64,000 nucleotides of DNA, taken from contig NC_035164.2 of the NCBI RefSeq assembly GCF_001659605.2, forward strand, positions 2,009,001 to 2,073,000, given 5' to 3'. Below, piece after piece: positions 31,677 through 41,570 of the stretch. A program made the translations under genes and the position numbers. This DNA comes from Manihot esculenta. Its lineage: Eukaryota; Streptophyta; Magnoliopsida; Malpighiales; Euphorbiaceae. Each line of letters begins with the position of its first letter. Within the stretch, counting starts at the first letter, position 1. The notes beneath the pieces were generated by a model. That model was not told the DNA's origin and did not search any database. It worked only from the letters and a program-made list of their open reading frames with translations.

Positions 31677-34600
31677 TTATCCTTCTGACGAGGTGGGGGG
31701 ATAAATAGTCCTTAAAGGACTTACATCAGTAAGAACACCCTCGCCTACATTATTTATACTTGCAGTCACATCTGAAGGTAGCTCGGAATCCCTTGGATCA
31801 GAGCCCTCAACGTTTACAACAGGAGCTATCTCTGACTCAAGGTGGAGATCCTCCTTCTCAGAGTTAGGGTCATCCTTCCCTGACTCAAGGACTTCCACGT
31901 CCTCCCCCTCTAGCTCGGACTCTTCCGAAGAAGACTCAGCTGGCCGGCATATGTTCCTCCGGCAATCTCCTCGGGGCATAGGGAAATCATCCTCCCCATA
32001 CAACACTGGCTCGCCATCTGAGTCCGCTTCGTACTTGCGAAGCTCGGCCAAAGGAGTATCAGGAGTGTGTCTGGCTTCTCTTAAACCACGATTATAGCCG
32101 GTCACATACATACGGAAGGCTTTCTTAAGAACAGCCGCTCCCATTTCACCAGAAGCTTTATACTCATTAAGATGTGCTTCGCAGGCCTCAGCCACAAATT
32201 CCTTAAGCTCGGAAGAGTCCTTGTAGTCCTGGAGGTGAGCCTCACAGGCCTGCTCGATCTTCCTTTTCAGCTCATCAGACTCCTGATATTCCGCTATGCA
32301 TTGCTCACGCACCAGCTGAGATTTGTCTTCAAAATGCTTTACTACCTTGAGCAGGGCTGAACACTTACGCTCCAAGGTCCTGACTTCATGGTTGAGCTGC
32401 TGATGGTGAAGGTTGAACTCTTCAGCCGAAGAAGCTAGGTCTCTGATACGATCAGAGCTCGTACTCAACTCTTGCTCAAGGACCTCCATCCGAGCTAGGA
32501 CCTTTTCCTTCTGAGTTTTCACTTTATTGAGATGAGCCTGAAGTCCTTCAAAATCGGCCTTTAGAGCATCATATTGACGCTGGACCTCAGCTTTCTGGCT
32601 CACAGCCTCATTTCTTTCTTGAAGAGCCTGCGTCATAGAGGACAGTTGCTTCAAAACTTCTTCACAACGAACCTCCATCGCAGCTGCCCTCTCATCAGAC
32701 ACTTTGAGAACCTTACGAGTCTGAGACAGCTCTGCTTCTAAAGACTCGGTATGCTTTGCTGTCTTAGCCGCCTTCTCATCAGCCTTTTTAAGGGCCTCTA
32801 GCGCAGAATGCAACTTCACCTGGAGGGACTGGATTTGCTCCCGAGCAGCTGCCAGATTTCCCCTCGCATCACTGGTTGCAGACAGATTTTCCTCCAGACG
32901 CGCCTCTTCAATTCGGCGGTCTATGGACTCCTGGAGGGAGCGATCATGAGCATCCACCTCCATAAAGAGGCCCGTCACCTAAAAAGGCAGAACAACTGTC
33001 AAGAAAAAGGAACGAAGCAAACCTAAAAAAAAAAAAAAAAAAAAAAACTTACCATCAGAAGCATTTCCCTAATTGAAGATCCGAGCTCCTCACGAGAGCG
33101 AGATCGGAAGGACACTTGCTCCTTGGTAGAACTGGCTAAGAGACCAGTCAGGGCAAGAAGACGAGGATCTGAAGCCTCTGTGATTCCGCCGAATATACGT
33201 TCTTTGAGAAATTCGGCGACAGCACTGGTCGGAGACTCGGAAGTAATGTCCGACGTATTCAGAGCGTTGTCAGAAGAAGACAACGGAGGCTCGGCAGCAA
33301 CACTTTTCCCTTTCCCAATGGAAGGAAGGGCTGGAGAAGCTCCTGCGGCAGCCCTGGATTTCTTCCGAACAGGAGATAGGGCAGATGTTCTAGGAGGGGC
33401 TAGGCGCTTGCCCCCGGTCTTTGATGGAATGCCCTCGGAGCCCTCAGGTTCAGTCCTCATAGGGGCAGAGATATCCTGGGTAGAAACCTCTGGAATTGGG
33501 TCCCCTATAAGGACGATCTCCAGCCCTGTCCCAGAGGCCTCCTTGCCTTTAATAACAGGGGACTTAGATTTTTCCCCTGACACCCCTCCAGGAGAATGGG
33601 TCATACCCTGCTCTACTTGTTCAACGGTAGGGGTCTGCTCCACAATAGGAAGAGAGGTTCCTCCCGCGCCCTCTGAGGAAGCTGGGGCAGACCTAGACCC
33701 TTCAGCGGGCCTAAGAGTTGAGCTCGACCCACCACGGCTAGATGGCTTGGTGCTGCGGGAGCTCGGCTTCAAAGCTCTAGAAGAAGCTTTGGCGGGAGGT
33801 CGGCTAACCTTCTTGGAGGAAGCAGCTTGAACCATCTCCGCAGCAATCTCAGTCACTGAACGCCCATCCCCAAAAGCGTCAAAAATTGCATGCATATTGT
33901 CCCGAGATAGGACAAAGTTCTTGGGAAACTTGATGTCATCCATTTTTACTTCAGAAGCTACAAAAAACACGAAAGTACAAAGAGTCAGCATATCTTCTGA
34001 TATTACGGGCAAAGAAGAAACAGAATAATTCGACAAGGCACTATACCCATGTCCCGGATATCCCTAAGATTGGACACGAACATACACTTCTCGACGTCAT
34101 ACTTCTTCTCTACAGAAGTCAGTCGAAGCAGCCCCACCTGCTCAACAAGACTCAATTGGGGCAACTCGTTGCACCCCGGAAAGATCTCCCCCCAACTTAG
34201 ATCCACCTCCCACGTTCTGGCGGACTCTAATTTCAGCTCCGCCACAAGAAAATTCTCTACCCATCCCTTTATAGAATTCTTATAGCCTGTGAGAAAAGAT
34301 AACCCCCTACGGGGGGAAAAGTAATAGAAGTTTTGAACCGCCTTAACCAGGCGGAAAAAAGTAACGAACAGACAGGCCGTGGGTGTAAAACCCCAACCCA
34401 GGCAGATAGACTCAAAACAGGACATGAACAAAATGGAGTTTGGGGATAACATCCGAGGAGTCACCCCGAAATATTCAAAAACCTCAATAAAGAAAGGGGT
34501 GAAAGGAAACGGTAGACCGAATTCTCTCTGCTTCAAGAAAAACACTATACGACGACCCTCTTGGGGATCCACCAAACCCGAAGGGGGTGGGTAAGGAAGA

Positions 34601-34760
34601 ACTATCCTTTCATTTGGAAGAGGCGCTCGAATCAGATACAGAGGAGTATCTAGGAGCCTCCGGGAAATGTACTTAGTTATGTTGGAAGGAGTTATATGCG
34701 ACTCAATGTCAACAACATCAGGAAGCTCTGAAAGGGCAATGGAAGAACAGGGAAGCGTAC
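31677..34760 (-). CDS. Spliced antisense gene inside the Tat-type element (PF04195-like plus coiled coil)
   Basis: Three consecutive minus-strand frames join in phase across two small introns with good consensus. Exon 1 is open from about 34760 to 34047. The intron 34046-33958 (89 nt, GTATAG...TTTTTTGTAG) joins at phase 1. Exon 2 is 33957-33053. The intron 33052-32979 (74 nt, GTAAGT...CTTTTTAG, with a T tract of about 20) joins at phase 0. Exon 3 is 32978-31677. Together they hold about 970 codons without a stop. Exon 1 contains FPFTPFFIEVFEYFGVTP and LSPNSILFMSCFES, which resemble the 'putative gypsy type transposon' domain (Pfam PF04195). Exon 2 is Ser/Pro/Lys-rich and disordered. Exon 3 is a long heptad-rich coiled coil followed by an acidic tail. 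No in-frame ATG occurs before the PF04195-like block, so the start is unresolved or lost. Extra ORFs, some antisense, are known in Tat elements; the function is unknown. Confidence 0.78.
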
Positions 34761-34899
34761 CTGAAAATGCAATAAGGTGAGAAAAGCAGAAGGAGTTGCA
34801 GGGAGACAGAACGCAGAAAAGAGCTAGTTTCTTCAGAAGACAGAAGGAATTCGAAATGAAAGGCAGTAATGAGATGAAACGTTGATCTGAACAGTTTTG

Positions 34900-35110
34900 T
34901 CTTGGAGCGGCGCGATCATTAATTACTCTCGAAGTTTACCCTCTCAACGGTTATATAATAACCAGCGAGAAGGTAAAGGGGCAAAAGGATGATCGCTGGG
35001 CTTCTCCACAAGGGCCAAGTCCACAGTGACAGCTCATCTACATAAGCCCATTTGCCATCTACATAATACAAGCCCAACTCGTCAGTCACAGTAACTCAAC
35101 CTGCAAAAAT
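34900..35110 (+). repeat. Second, diverged polypurine tract/LTR-start block
   Basis: GCGAGAAGGTAAAGGGGCAA followed by GATGATCGCTGGGCTTCTCC closely parallels the true boundary at 37065-37105 (GAGAAGGTGAAGGGGCAAT then TGATGACCGCTGGATTTCTCC). The similarity extends upstream (GCGATCATTAATTA versus GCGGTCATAATGGT) and fades after about 35110. The element thus carries an internal degenerate copy of its 3' boundary, suggesting the antisense module was acquired by recombination between elements. Confidence 0.6.
34951..34960 (-). promoter_or_regulatory. Candidate TATA box of the antisense gene
   Basis: TTATATAA lies about 190 bp upstream of the open antisense exon on the minus strand, in a local region with no other TATA-like run. 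The position suits a promoter driving transcription against the element's own direction. No transcript evidence is available here. Confidence 0.45.
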
Positions 35111-36060
35111 CACCACTTCCACGGTAAATACCAAGGAAATAAAGGGGCAAGTTATGAAAAGACTCAAAAGTACAAACAGGTGGGAGCATGATAAAGGTCA
35201 GACCTGCTTATCACTCAAAAAGTTATAAGATTTAATTCGATTGTTATTGAACAAATGCCGCGAGATCGGAGGCAACAAGGGCACCTCGGAAACATACAGA
35301 GCTAAGGGCTTAGAGTTCAACCTATGAAATAAAAGTAGAGCTCACAGGTCGGCATTCTAGCTCGGACAAAGTAAACCGCAATAGAGCTCACAGGTCTGTG
35401 AGTCCAGCTCGAAAAGAGTAGCGCGAGAGCTCAGTTGGCTAAGTGGATCCGGGGCTCAGATCATTAATCAAAAGCAAAAGCTCACGAATACGGTCAGTTC
35501 AGCTCGGAAAAAACAAAATTTAGTTGGCTAAGGCTATAAAGAAAGCAGTATCAGTACTCCATCCACGACAAAGAAAAGAACAAGCTCAAATATGAACGAA
35601 AAACAAGAATTTCATTAAAAGAAAAGTACATTACAGAATGGAAGACTATCCTTAAAGGATTTACATATCCGGGCTTACAGAATGGAAGACTATCCTTAAA
35701 GGATTTACATATCCGGGCCTACAGAATGGAAGACTATCCTTAAAGGATTTACATGTCCGGATACTTAACCATCTACGATTACATCGTCATCACCTACCTC
35801 ACTACTCTAATCTTCAGCTCAGAAGAACTCTCGCAGCTCGGAATGTGAGTCTGGCAGAAAAGGCCAAGATCTGTCTCGCTATTATAGGGGAGTTGAACAA
35901 GTTGATTCCCATAAGTATTTCTCACTGTTCCCCTATAATAGGTCGACACCCTGATTGCCCAGGTGTGATTCACGATACATACGGACAGGATATAATATCC
36001 GAGCTTGTTCGAATGTACCCTGAAAACACGAGCTTTATAGTTACGGCTCCAAGGAGATCG
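35111..36060 (+). other. 3' accessory region with short repeats
   Basis: The stretch contains GAGCTCACAGGTC repeats near 35340-35400, three 44 bp tandem units (35634-35765) and a 13 bp inverted repeat (35879-35940). The frame at 35845-36096 on the plus strand is not recognised and lies opposite the second antisense frame. Confidence 0.45.
35634..35765 (+). repeat. Three 44 bp tandem repeats
   Basis: CAGAATGGAAGACTATCCTT begins at 35634, 35678 and 35722, each followed by AAAGGATTTACATATCCGGG with one or two changes. Part of the unit (ACTATCCTTAAAGGATTTAC) resembles the sequence around the antisense stop codon at 31705-31725 (ATAGTCCTTAAAGGACTTAC). Confidence 0.88.
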
Positions 36061-36760
36061 CTAAGCATACATTCGAAGGTATCGCCAGAAGCGTGACTGA
36101 GTGCAGCAGATCTCAGTCTCGCATAATACTGGTACTTCACACCAAAGTCTTGCATAATACTGGTACTTCACATCAAAGGGAACAATAAGTTGATCATTCT
36201 CTCCACTTCCATTTATATCAAAAGAAGACGACGGGGGCATTAAGGAAATTTCCTTTTTCTTCTCGGAAGAAGGAGCAGACCTCTCATCAGCCCAGAACCT
36301 CTTTGGAGCTCGGACAACAAACTGAGGAGGAGGCCGGCCAGACGACCTGGGTAAAACAGTCTCAATAGCTTGCCGAATAATCCCACCCATCGGCCGTCCT
36401 ACCAGCAGGATCTCCAAAGCACCGTCCAGACTCCTTAGAGGTAACATCAAATTTTCAAGAATTTTGAACTGACCCATTCTTATCTCAGGTACTGCGAAAA
36501 GTTTCAAAACAGAGACAAGTCAGAAACAATTCTCCATCAAGATGATAAAAGCAAGATTAACCTCTGGGGCAACAAAGCAATGCAAACTCAAGCTCACCTC
36601 ATTCCGTTTGAAGAAGGCGTCAAATGGATCCTTTGCAGATAAAACAGAACCACCAGAACAATCTCGCTGGAGGAAAAAAGCAGACAGAGAAATGGAAAGG
36701 AAGAACCTCTTGTTCCAGCAGAGGATTTGAGAATGAAGAAAAGTTAGCGTTGATATGTAC
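36061..36760 (-). pseudogene. Second antisense reading frame of the Tat-type element, unrecognised
   Basis: A minus-strand frame is open at 36061-36507 and contains MGQFKILENLMLPLRSLDG and a Ser/Pro/Lys-rich stretch. An upstream open segment (SAKDPFDAFFKRNE) ends at a good donor, GAG|GTGAGC, at 36598. It joins the frame in phase if CTGAG before ATAAGAATG is the acceptor. Downstream, a ~30 bp direct duplication (TGTGAAGTACCAGTATTATG, near 36126-36176) shifts the frame, and a separate frame continues (SGDTFECMLSDLLGAVT). I do not recognise the protein. It is probably a second accessory gene of the element, now damaged. Confidence 0.45.
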
Positions 36761-37059
36761 CCGGAGCCTGAGGCCTTAGCACGGAGCAGAGCTATGCTAG
36801 ACTCTAAGCTTACGATGTCAGAATTTTAAAAGATAGTCATGGAAAAGGAAGGAAAGGACATGTCCAGATAATGATGACAGGAAAACAAAGACAGCAAAGA
36901 ACGCGAAGAATGGAGAAAAGCCAGACAAGGGAAAGAGCAGATAGGATTCGGAAACTGCACAACGACAGAAAGATGAAAGGATGTTATTAAGGCACCTGAA
37001 CACGAACAGGCGCGGTCATAATGGTTCTTGATATTCACCCCCTCGGCAGTAGGAGCAAT

Positions 37060-37085
37060 AACTACCGAGAAGGTGAAGGGGCAAT
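37060..37085 (+). promoter_or_regulatory. Polypurine tract of Tat-type element
   Basis: GAGAAGGTGAAGGGGCAAT immediately precedes the 3' LTR start at 37086. This is the expected plus-strand priming site. Confidence 0.8.
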
Positions 37086-37580
37086 TGATGACCGCTGGAT
37101 TTCTCCATCCTAGTCCAGGGCCTTGATCATAGCCAAAAGTCCATCTTGCAGAGGCCCATACCCCTGATACACGAGACAAGCCTGGTTCGTGCCACTTTCA
37201 AGGCCAGGCTCAACCAAGCTTCTTCTCTTAGATCGGCCCAGTCCGTGACCAGCAGGCCCTCTCCTCTCAGACCCAGCGTCCGGCCCAACTCTCGGCCCAG
37301 CCCAGTGTCCAGAGCCCTACTCAGACAGCCTGGCAGATCCGCTCGAACGTACGCACGAGGAGAATCAGAGGCCGTTACGCATGGAGCAGGCTGCTGATAC
37401 CCTCGTACGCCCGAATCTGTATGTCAGAGACGCGTGTCCCAATCATGGAAAGGCCTTTACACGTCACCAGCAAGCATAGCGAAATGGATAAAAGGGGAAC
37501 CCCCTCCCCAGAAAGTTTAAGTTTTATTTTCAATACCAAAACTCTTGTAAAACCCTATTCTATTGGATCTCAGATCATCA
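37086..37580 (+). repeat. 3' LTR of Tat-type element (495 bp)
   Basis: Same ends and same length as 23837-24331, with 10 substitutions between them. It is followed by CTTAT (37581-37585). The short coding-looking frame inside it is LTR sequence and also appears in the 5' LTR. Confidence 0.93.
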
Positions 37581-37585
37581 CTTAT

Positions 37586-39385
37586 ATAAGTAATAAAGGA
37601 GAGAAAAAGAAAAAGAAGACGGATATACCCGTCATCCCTCATAAGTGGCATACTAAAACATCATGACACACCAATAATATAGAAAGAATGGATGCAGCCT
37701 GGTGTGAAGAAAAAAAAAAGGGAATACCAATTATGATTCCAATCAAGAGTAGATTGATGAATTAAATCAGCAACTTTAACTATACTAGGTGAATGTTGAA
37801 CCGATGAGGAGAAAAAAATTGAATTCTGAAATATCCAAAGATTAGACAAAATATGAGTACGAATACCATCACCAATATACATATAAACCCTTTATCTTAA
37901 AATATCTCTTTCGGCTAAAAAACTAAATCAAAGCTAAAAATGTTAGTGTTTTGAACCCTCCTTTTAAAAAAGTTAAATTAGAAAATAATGACCTTTTTAG
38001 AAATCGAACCTATAAATTATACGGATTGTGAAAAGGAGCTAACATTATTTAGCTAGACAATCCCGATCTATAAGTTAGAGGGATTGTGTTCGTTTTAAAA
38101 AAAAAAAAAAATTTACTGTTCAAATAATTTTAAAAAATATCATAAAACCAATCAAGCTGACAAGTCATAATAAAATAAATTTTTATACGGAGCAGTTTTT
38201 GCTATTAGTATATTTTAGCGATTATTTTGAAAAAGATGGGAAGATAGGGAAAGGAAACAGAAGTGGAGAGATTTTGAAAAAGATGGGAAGATAGGGAAAG
38301 GAAACAGAAATGGAGATATTTTGAAAAAGATGGGAAGATAGGGAAAGGAAACAGAAATGGAGAGACATAAATGAGAAAAATAATATAAAGAAAAAGAGAA
38401 CAAAGGAAAAGCATTTTAGAGGTAAAATGTAAAATGTTTGAAATCTAGAATTTTATAAAATTTCAACTCAAAATTGATTTTCTTGAATAATTTTCAAATT
38501 TTTAAATTTTTTAAATTAGAAAATTTATGTCTTTAAAGAAATAAAAATAATATATACTTATATACAAATCATTTTGTAGATAAAGTTAAAAAGAACTTTT
38601 TTCCCTTGGTTCTTGATTTTCAAATTTTAATTTTTTATTTCCTTTATTTTGATTCTGTCAAATTAAAAATCTCTTTGTTCATATTTAAAACAGTACATTT
38701 TTATTTTTAATTAGATAAATTTAAAATATAGAAATTAAATCATTAATTTTAAAAAATAGGAAAATTTATTAATTTTAACTAATCTAAGGACCAAAATGGA
38801 ATTCATCTTTTTGAATAATCAAAGGATCAAAAAGTAATTTATCTTCAAGGATATTTTGGTTATTTCATTGATGATTGTAGGAAAGTTGATGGAAAATTGG
38901 ACAAAGGGAGAATTAGGCCTTAAATATGGCTAATTTTAGGAAGTTAAAATAATGATAGAAAGTTAAAATAATGTGTTTAGATGAAAAATATAATTAATTT
39001 AATTTATATTAAAATAATATTTTATGATATTATTTCAGGTCGACATTTAAAAATTTTAATCATTTATTAATATCGTGATACTATAAATTAAATCACAAAT
39101 AAAAAATAAGGAAATTTCATACTTTTATATATATATATATACCACATTACTAATAAATTTAATCAAATAATTAAAATAATGATATCAGATTAAATTAGAA
39201 TATCAAAATATATAAATACAAAACTATAAAGAAATTGCAATTAAGGAGAGACTGAAAATCAAGACATAGAAATTTAAAAAAAAAAAAATTCACTTAGTTT
39301 TATTATTTTTTTCGGTAATTCTTATATATGGTAATCAAACAAAACACTATATATCTCTCTTCCTACAACAAAGGCCTCCTACAAA
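37586..39385. other. AT-rich intergenic DNA
   Basis: No gene is supported. It contains the 47 bp tandem repeat at 38224-38364 and long A/T runs. The block at 39160-39270 (AATCAAATAATTAAAATAATGATAT..., then TTAAGGAGAGACTGAAAATCAAGAC) also resembles sequence at 20660-20700 and 43470-43505. The latter part is probably old upstream sequence of UGT genes. Confidence 0.5.
38224..38364 (+). repeat. Three 47 bp tandem repeats
   Basis: ATTTTGAAAAAGATGGGAAG begins at 38224, 38271 and 38318, with GAAACAGAARTGGAGA at the end of each unit. The minus-strand frames across it (Ser/Phe/Pro-rich) are repeat products. Confidence 0.9.
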
Positions 39386-39800
39386 ATGGCAGAAATTAAG
39401 CACAAAAGCCTAATGCAATTATCATCCCCTACCCTCTCCAAGGTCATGTAAACCCAGATCTCAAGTTGGCTTCTCTGAGGTTTCACCATCACCTTCGTCA
39501 ACAAACACTCCATCCACTACCACACCTCCAAAGCCCATCCCAATACCGGTCCAGAGTTGTTCACCAAGGTCCGTGAATCAGGTCTCGACATCGGCCACAC
39601 CACCGTACCTGATGGACTAGTCTCCTGTTGCCTGTTGGGTTCGACTGATCATTGAACCATGACCAGTTCTGCGCAGCTCTATTGCATTGTTCTCCGCCCA
39701 TGCAGAGGAGAAGGTGCCTGAGATTGTTGCGAGAAGATGTTCGTTGTCTGATTGCTGATATCCTCTTTGTACGGCCTTCAAAGGTTTGCCAAAAAATTTG
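39386..39800 (+). pseudogene. UGT86A-like glycosyltransferase, N-terminal pseudogene fragment (sense arm)
   Basis: From the ATG at 39386 the text follows the N-terminus of a plant family 1 UDP-glycosyltransferase, best matching the UGT86A group. Recognisable pieces are GFTITFVNKHSIHYH, FTKVRESGLDIG, TTVPDG, PVGFD.SLNHDQF, LIADILFV and a PSKV...KKFGL-like end. Stop codons and frame changes break it early (for example after the first ~20 codons). The C-terminal UDP-sugar-binding half is absent, so it cannot be an enzyme. It forms one arm of a large inverted repeat with 40281-40469. Confidence 0.75.
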
Positions 39801-40340
39801 GTCTGCCCTTTAGGATATGTTTCATTTTCTTTTTCACTAGATTAATAGTTTAGTAAGAAACTAAGATCCCTTCTTCATTTTGTGATCAGTTCCTGGGAGG
39901 GTGCCATATATCACATAGAACCAAAAGGATTTGATTTCATATCTACAAGAAACAGATGCTACATCAGTTTGTCACCAAATTCAATGACACTCTCAAAGTT
40001 ACATTCTGTACAATTGAACAACATCTCCATTCTGAGTGTCATTGAAGCAACTCTTATGAATTTGGTGACAAACAGATGTAGCATCTGTTTCTGGTAGATA
40101 TGAAACCAAATCCTTTTGGTTCTATGTAATCTATGGCATTCTGCCAGCCAATTGATCACAAAATGAATTAAGGGATCTTAATTTCTTACTAAACTATTAC
40201 TCCAGTGAAAAAGAAAATGAAACATATTGTAAAACAGCATACCTCAGCAATCAAAATGACCAAAGCAGGTTCGGTTCTGTCTAGAAGGAAACATGAAGCA
40301 GACCAAATTTTTTGGCAACCTTTGAAGGTGATGGAGTGTG
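39780..40340. repeat. Large inverted repeat joining two UGT fragments
   Basis: Left-arm text (TTCAAAGGTTTGCCAAAAAATTTGG, GTTTCATTTTCTTTTTCACT, AGTTTAGTAAGAAACTAAGATCCC, AACCAAAAGGATTTG, GTCACCAAATTCA) returns as its reverse complement on the right up to about 40340. The arms are about 210-280 bp. A 10 bp inner match (AATGACACTC/GAGTGTCATT) reduces the loop to about 40 bases near 39993-40033. A transcript through it could fold into a long hairpin. Confidence 0.85.
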
Positions 40341-40469
40341 TGTTATGAATGTGATGGAGAAACTTGGGGAAGCCAACTTCAGAGCAAGGTGGACAGCTAG
40401 GATTGCATGACCTTGGAGAGGGTAGGGGATGAAGTTTGCATGAGGCTTCTTGAGCTTATTTTCCGCCAT
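40281..40469 (-). pseudogene. UGT86A-like N-terminal pseudogene fragment (antisense arm)
   Basis: From the ATG at 40469 the minus strand reads an N-terminus with FIPYPLQGHAILAVHLALKL and then ITFITHTP. It jumps directly to PSKVAKKFGLLHVSF. In the other arm about 250 bp of coding text separates these motifs, so this copy has an internal deletion. Only about 62 codons stay open. The two copies face each other head to head across the inverted repeat. Confidence 0.78.
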
Positions 40470-41129
40470 TTTTTATTATTCTTTTGTTGCATGAGAGCTA
40501 TCATGCATTTTGGATTATTTGTATAAGATTAGAGTTAGTTTTCCATCAGTTGATATTTTTTTATTTAGACTATTTTTTTAATTAATTTTTTATATCTATA
40601 AATTATTTTAAATTATAAATAATAAATTTATACATCATTTCAATAAATTTTAAGAAAAGTATATTAAGAAATGAAAAGTATTGAAACAATATAAATGAAA
40701 AGTATATTAAGAAATGTTAAAATTTATGGCTCTTAACTAACATTCTTAAAAGTGAAAAAACAAGCGGGTCTAAAATCTTTTAGCGCACAAAAATATCAAA
40801 TTTTAATTTTATTTAAATAAATAAAGTCATTATTTATCAAAATTAAAGGTGTGAATTTAATTCTTTTTTATTTATTTAATTTTATTTAATTTGTTAATAA
40901 TAATTTAAAAATAAATTTAAATTGAAAGATAAAATATAATTTTTTATCTAACCTCATTACCATGTAATGAAGTAAATTCTATTTTTTGGGCATAGAATGC
41001 AAAAATTTGAAGAAAAATAGACGGTCTAATTGAGGATATGAATGAAATTCTTATTAATGTGAAAAAAATCTTAATTTTAGGAGTTTTTGGTAAAAACATA
41101 TGAGTGAATACATGATTGAGATTAGTCAA

Positions 41130-41570
41130 TGACAGTATTCGATTTAAACTGAAAAAATTAATCGAATCGAATTAATTTTAAAATTTAGTTTGATTTTTTA
41201 TGCAATTCGATTCGGTTTGATTTTTAATTTTAAAAATTTCAGTTATTTTGATTCGGTTCGGTTTTGATCAGAAAAAAATTAAAAATCTGAACCGAACTGA
41301 TTAATGATAATAATATATTATTTTTAATAATATAGAGAAATTAAATTATATTAAGATTAAAATATTTTAATTAAATTTTAAAATATTAAAAATAAAATAT
41401 AAAAAATAAAAAAAAATTATTAAAAATTAAAATCAATCAAATCGAATCAGATCGATTCAGTTCGATTTAATTTTTAATTAAAATTAATTTAATTTAATTT
41501 TTATAAATATTAAAATTTTAATTTTTAATTTATTTAATTCGATTCAATTTTAAATTATGATTACTAATTC
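41130..41570. repeat. Dispersed AT-rich repeat with ATTCGATTCGGTTCGG-type motifs
   Basis: The segment is bounded by TTCGATTTAAACTGAAAAAA on the left and ATTTAATTCGATTCAATTTT on the right, partly inverted copies of each other. Between them are TTCGATTCGGTTTGATTTT, TTCGGTTCGGTTTTGAT and CAAATCGAATCAGATCGATT. A second copy in the opposite direction lies at 63190-63525. There is no coding capacity; it looks like a non-autonomous element. Confidence 0.6.

Larger units (their letters stand above)
23837..37580 (+). mobile_element. Complete 13.7 kb Ty3/gypsy Tat-lineage retrotransposon with antisense genes
   Basis: The element has 495 bp LTRs with TGATGACC...GATCATCA ends, a CTTAT target duplication, a primer site TGGCGCCGTCTGTGG two bases after the 5' LTR, gag, a broken pol and a purine-rich tract before the 3' LTR. 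After the retroviral-type RNase H there is a second RNase H domain, a known mark of the Tat lineage. About 7.1 kb separates pol from the 3' LTR and holds a minisatellite and spliced antisense reading frames. I count 10 substitutions between the two 495 bp LTRs, so the insertion is fairly young although pol already carries four lesions. Confidence 0.95.

Noticed and set aside
33123..33830. 235-codon plus-strand frame
   Set aside because: It lies directly opposite exon 2 of the antisense gene, whose frame is explained by splicing and a coiled-coil/PF04195-like product. This one has no recognisable feature.
39882..40097. 71-codon plus frame and its 66-codon minus partner
   Set aside because: Both are inside the arms and loop of the inverted repeat and reflect its symmetry, not a gene.
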